This document shows, piece after piece, positions 6,184-7,366 of a DNA stretch of 7,366 nucleotides; position 1 is the stretch's first letter; each line of letters starts with the position of its first letter. Both the position numbers and the translations under genes were made by a program. The notes under the pieces were generated by a model. It made no database searches. It was not told the DNA's origin and was given only the letters and a program-made list of their open reading frames with translations. The DNA is taken from contig JAHEEY010000230.1 of the NCBI GenBank assembly GCA_024640485.1, positions 1-7,366 of the forward strand. The letters are read 5' to 3'. The stretch comes from Chloroflexota bacterium (lineage in GTDB: Bacteria; Chloroflexota; Anaerolineae; Promineifilales; Promineifilaceae).

Positions 6184-7176
6184 ATGGATAAGTTCAAGTC
6201 AGACGGCAGATTGGAAAGAGTGCTTCGTTCTGGACGCTTCGCGGTCACTGCCGAGCTGAACCCCCCTGACAGCGCCGATCCCCAAGAAGTGTATGATGCC
6301 GCCATGACCCTCTCCAGCGTGGTCGACGCCATCAATGCCACCGATGCCTCCGGAGCCAACTGCCACATGTCCAGCGTGGCCATCTGCGCCCTGCTGACCC
6401 GCGCCGGCTACGCCCCCGTCTATCAGGTCTCCTGCCGGGACCGCAACCGCATTGCCATTCAGGGCGACATCCTGGGGGCGGCGGCGATGGGGGTCTCCAA
6501 CCTGCTCTGCCTGACCGGAGACGATGTCACCGCCGGCGATCAGCCGCAGGCGCGTCGAGTTTTCGACTTCGACTCGATTCAGCTGCTGCGCACCGCAAAG
6601 ATCATGCGGGACGACGGGCTGCTGCTCAGCGGTCGCAAGCTGACCGTGCCCCCCAGACTGTTCCTGGGGGCTGCCGCCAACCCCTTTGTGCCCCCGTATG
6701 AGTGGCGGCCGATGCGGTTGGCTAAGAAAGTGGAAGCTGGAGCCGACTTTATCCAAACTCAGTACTGCTTCGATATCCCCCGCTTCCGTGACTACATGGC
6801 CCGAGTCCGGGATTTAGGGCTGGACAAAGAGGTGTTCATCCTGGTAGGCGTCGGCCCGCTGCGCTCAGACAAGGCGGCGGAATTCATGCGCACCAAGGTT
6901 CCCGGGGTGATCATCCCGGACGCCATCGTCGACCGGCTGCGCAAGACGCCCAATGAGCGGAAGCGTGAAGAAGGCAAACGGATCTGCAGTGAGATTATCC
7001 AGCAGGTTCGGGAAATCGACGGTATTTCCGGCGTCCATGTGATGGCGTACCGGCAGGAAGAGCTGGTGGCCGAAATTATCGAAGAAGCCGGGCTGCTGCC
7101 CAGGCCAAAACGGTCTGGCGGGCCGGAGGTTATCGCGGATAAGCGATCGAGAAGAAGAGAGGGAGCCGACCAATGA
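6184..7176 (+). CDS. metF: 5,10-methylenetetrahydrofolate reductase
   Basis: This 330-residue flavoprotein should reduce methylene-THF to methyl-THF, the methyl donor for the rest of the cluster. It has the MTHFR TIM-barrel pattern: V-T-A-E24-L-N-P-P, where E24 matches the catalytic Glu28 of E. coli MetF; LCLTGDD with D113 at the place of Asp120; and GADFIQTQYCFD (residues 186-197), the flavin/folate-side strand. It is longer than E. coli MetF (296 aa) because of a C-terminal charged tail containing KRSRRREG. The start at 6184 follows the MetV stop by 17 nt, with only a weak GGGG-type SD, in line with coupling to metV. Its TGA overlaps an ATG (ATGA at 7173-7176) that opens a 23-codon frame before the next gene. 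MetF and MetV probably form one complex. Confidence 0.93.
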   Translation: MDKFKSDGRLERVLRSGRFAVTAELNPPDSADPQEVYDAAMTLSSVVDAINATDASGANCHMSSVAICALLTRAGYAPVYQVSCRDRNRIAIQGDILGAAAMGVSNLLCLTGDDVTAGDQPQARRVFDFDSIQLLRTAKIMRDDGLLLSGRKLTVPPRLFLGAAANPFVPPYEWRPMRLAKKVEAGADFIQTQYCFDIPRFRDYMARVRDLGLDKEVFILVGVGPLRSDKAAEFMRTKVPGVIIPDAIVDRLRKTPNERKREEGKRICSEIIQQVREIDGISGVHVMAYRQEELVAEIIEEAGLLPRPKRSGGPEVIADKRSRRREGADQ

Positions 7177-7236
7177 AGGTCAATCACCCCCCAAACATTG
7201 AAGCCAAAGAAATGAAAACAGGAGCGTTAGAAGATC

Positions 7237-7366
7237 ATGGCTGATACCATCATTAGTTCGAAGAGCAAGACGGTAATTATTGGGCCCGACCGCCCGTTCA
7301 CTATCATCGGCGAACGGATCAACCCCACCGGGCGGAAGCTGCTGGCTGCCGAGATGGCTGCCGGCA
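7237..7366 (+). CDS. Methyltetrahydrofolate:corrinoid methyltransferase (pterin-binding domain), 5' part only
   Basis: The first 43 codons are visible and the frame is open at the window end. After a short leader, residues 25-33 read GERINPTGR, the opening motif of the pterin-binding family (dihydropteroate synthase-like; MetH module 2, AcsE). The N-terminus (ADTIISSKSKTVIIGPDRPF) resembles the pterin subunit of alphaproteobacterial split methionine synthases as I remember it. It would move the methyl group of methyl-THF to Co(I) of the corrinoid protein. ATG 7237 is the first possible start because an in-frame TAG lies at 7228-7230. A GGAG at 7221-7224 is 12 nt away, rather far. Without the rest of the gene, dihydropteroate synthase is the main alternative, though the context argues against it. 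Confidence 0.82.
   Translation, partial: MADTIISSKSKTVIIGPDRPFTIIGERINPTGRKLLAAEMAAG

Noticed and set aside
1..7366. CRISPR arrays, tRNA or rRNA genes, insertion sequences
   Set aside because: No regularly spaced repeats, cloverleaf-type sequence, transposase motifs or terminal inverted repeats were seen on reading both strands.

Overview
The window is GC-rich bacterial chromosome with tightly packed genes. It holds a one-carbon (folate/cobalamin) gene cluster on the + strand, a free-standing ferritin gene, and a divergent, truncated uroporphyrinogen-decarboxylase-family gene. The best guess for the host is a Chloroflexota-like (Anaerolineae/Caldilineae-type) bacterium. This rests only on the style of the ferritin and of the corrinoid and activator proteins; I could not run a search, so treat the taxonomy as a weak inference. 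Several cluster proteins also closely resemble alphaproteobacterial split methionine synthase parts as I remember them.

Layout. Positions 1-936 (minus strand) carry a URO-D-superfamily gene whose 3' end lies outside the window. Positions 937-1273 are a divergent intergenic region with promoter-like elements and short inverted repeats. Positions 1274-1786 encode a ferritin with a complete ferroxidase centre, closed by a perfect 34-nt palindromic terminator with a T tract (1807-1845). Just after it, an extended -10 element probably starts a + strand operon: DUF4445/RACo-type reductive activator of corrinoid proteins (start at 1906, not in the terminator), corrinoid-binding protein (4004-4690), zinc-dependent homocysteine methyltransferase (4770-5654), MetV-like cysteine-rich protein (5651-6166), methylenetetrahydrofolate reductase MetF (6184-7176), and the first 43 codons of a methyltetrahydrofolate:corrinoid methyltransferase (7237 to the window end).

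How the genes work together. MetF, with MetV as Fe-S partner, would reduce methylene-THF to methyl-THF. The pterin methyltransferase would move the methyl group to Co(I) of the corrinoid protein, and the homocysteine methyltransferase would pass it on to homocysteine to give methionine. When the cobalt is oxidised to inactive Co(II), the ATP-dependent Fe-S activator would rescue it. Together these are the four functions of MetH as separate polypeptides, with a RACo-type protein in place of the SAM-dependent reactivation domain. No substrate-specific methylamine or betaine methyltransferase is visible, which favours methionine synthesis over methyl-compound catabolism, but the window ends before the cluster does.
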